Source: Ilumatobacteraceae bacterium
GTDB lineage: Bacteria; Actinomycetota; Acidimicrobiia; Acidimicrobiales; Ilumatobacteraceae
Reading direction: 5' to 3'
Assembly: GCA_016650435.1 (NCBI GenBank)
Contig: JAENVT010000213.1
Span: 1 to 14,904 of the forward strand
DNA: 14,904 nucleotides
In this document: in pieces, positions 13,828 through 14,904 of the stretch
Numbering within the stretch: position 1 is the first letter of the stretch
Layout: the number at the start of each line of letters is the position of its first letter
The notes under the pieces: generated by a model
Database searches by the model: none
What the model was told of the DNA's origin: nothing
The model's input: only the letters and a program-made list of their open reading frames with translations
Position numbers and translations under genes: made by a program

Positions 13828-14904
13828 ATGACCACCATCAATATCGCCGACGACTGGCTCGATGCAGTTCGAGCCTCACTGGGCGCGCGTGGCGACCTGG
13901 CCAGCCGGCTGCAACCAGCCGTTCCAGCCGGGTACGACGAGCTCAACGACCCATCGGTCGCCGCCCTTGACTTCGTCAACATCGATGCCTTGGCCGGTGG
14001 GAACGCCGACGTGACCACGCATCTGCTGCAACGCGCCGATGGAGGCTGGCGGTTCCGCATCTACCGGCGTGGCGAATCGATTCCGCTCGCCGACATGTTG
14101 CCGCTGCTCGATCAACTCGGTCTGCGGGCGCTCGACGAGCGAGCGTTCGGTTTCGCCATCGATAGCGGGATGGTCTGGCTTCACGATGTCGGTGTAACAG
14201 TGCCGGCCGGCACCGATTTGACCGATGCAATCCGGGCGGAGGTGCAGTGCGGATTTCTCGCCGAGTTCACCGGATCGATAGAGGTCGACGGACTGAACCG
14301 GCTGATCCTGGCGGGCGGCCTCACCGCGCGTCAGATCGAGATTCTGCGCGCTTACTCCCGCTACCTGCGTCAGATCGGGTTCCCGTTCAGCCAGCAATAC
14401 ATCGAGGCCGCTCTGGTGCGTCATGCGTCGATCAGTCGCATGCTCGCCGCGCTGTTCAACACGCGCTTCGATCCGTCTACCCAGGACGACATCGTCGAAA
14501 CAGAAACTGCCCTGCGTGCCGAAGCCGGCGCGGCGCTTGATGCTGTGCCAAGTCTCGATGACGATCGCACCTTGCGTTCGCTCCTGGCGCTGATCGATGC
14601 CACGGTGCGGACGAATGCATTCCGGCCTGACGACAACGGCGGACATCGGCCGGTTCTGTCGTTCAAGTTCGACACCTCGATGGTGCCCGACCTACCGCTA
14701 CCGCGGCCGATGTTCGAGATCTGGGTGTGCTCGCCTCGTGTCGAGGGTGTCCATCTGCGCAAAGGCCGCATTGCCCGCGGTGGTATTCGGTGGAGCGACC
14801 GCCGCGAGGATTTCCGCACCGAGATTCTCGGGCTCCTCAAGGCACAGATCGTCAAGAACGCGGTCATCGTTCCGACGGGTGCAAAGGGAGGCTTCGTCCT
14901 GAAA
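13828..14904 (+). CDS. NAD-dependent glutamate dehydrogenase, large class (5' part), with a short N-terminal region
   Basis: The enzyme deaminates glutamate to 2-oxoglutarate and ammonia with NAD. The first 359 residues are present and the frame is open at the window edge. Residues about 150-220 carry the helical segment LNRLILAGGLTARQIEILRA followed by YSRYLRQIGFPFSQQYIEAA, typical of this family. Residues about 308-359 enter the catalytic domain: HLRKGRIARGGIRWSDRRED, FRTEILGLLKAQIVKNAVIV and PTGAKGGF, including the glutamate-binding lysine region. In classical 180-kDa enzymes (about 1,600 residues) this catalytic motif lies roughly 800 residues in, after ACT-like regulatory domains; here it comes after about 315. 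A GGGAGA ribosome site and the close divergent neighbour argue that the short start is real. The protein may be nearer the 115-kDa class in size. Confidence 0.9.
   Translation, partial: MTTINIADDWLDAVRASLGARGDLASRLQPAVPAGYDELNDPSVAALDFVNIDALAGGNADVTTHLLQRADGGWRFRIYRRGESIPLADMLPLLDQLGLRALDERAFGFAIDSGMVWLHDVGVTVPAGTDLTDAIRAEVQCGFLAEFTGSIEVDGLNRLILAGGLTARQIEILRAYSRYLRQIGFPFSQQYIEAALVRHASISRMLAALFNTRFDPSTQDDIVETETALRAEAGAALDAVPSLDDDRTLRSLLALIDATVRTNAFRPDDNGGHRPVLSFKFDTSMVPDLPLPRPMFEIWVCSPRVEGVHLRKGRIARGGIRWSDRREDFRTEILGLLKAQIVKNAVIVPTGAKGGFVLK

Noticed and set aside
13762..13830. Frameshift or lost exon-like upstream part explaining the short glutamate dehydrogenase
   Set aside because: No related coding sequence lies upstream; the space is taken by an intact divergent transporter gene, and the start has a good ribosome site.
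13876..14646. Open frame of 256 codons on the minus strand
   Set aside because: It is antisense to the glutamate dehydrogenase gene, whose motifs are unambiguous.

Overview
The window looks like chromosomal DNA of a GC-rich actinobacterium, most likely in or near the class Acidimicrobiia. This is inferred from high GC, GTG starts, a type IV pilus (T4P) locus, and PPOX/F420-type, ferric reductase/FMN-binding/ApbE and large NAD-glutamate dehydrogenase families found together. No rRNA, tRNA, CRISPR array, transposase or phage gene was seen.

Region 1 (1-9209) is a T4P locus. A PilB-type assembly ATPase (5' part only) lies on the minus strand. Across a 416-bp intergenic region, the plus strand carries pilC, a short GFTLIE-type major pilin candidate, a strong hairpin, a small minor pilin, a PilX/GspK-like minor pilin without the usual Glu+5, and a 1,731-residue giant. 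The giant begins as an ordinary PilW-like prepilin and continues into about 1,500 residues of Ig-like, cadherin-like and concanavalin-A-like modules. The last three genes are joined by 4-nt stop/start overlaps. The simplest reading is a pilus whose tip carries a very large modular adhesin.

Region 2 (9309-12080) is a three-gene redox cassette: a ferric-reductase-like membrane flavocytochrome with FAD and NAD(P) domains, a membrane-anchored FMN-binding protein with an SGAT flavinylation motif, and a short ApbE flavin transferase. Together they could move electrons from NAD(P)H through haem to a covalently bound FMN outside the membrane.

Region 3 (12085-13761) holds housekeeping-type genes: a DUF2237 protein (minus), a divergent PPOX-class flavin/F420 protein (plus), a stem-loop between convergent genes, and a VIT1/CCC1-type metal transporter (minus).

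Region 4 (13828 to the end) is the 5' part of a large NAD-dependent glutamate dehydrogenase whose N-terminal regulatory region is much shorter than in the classical 180-kDa enzymes.
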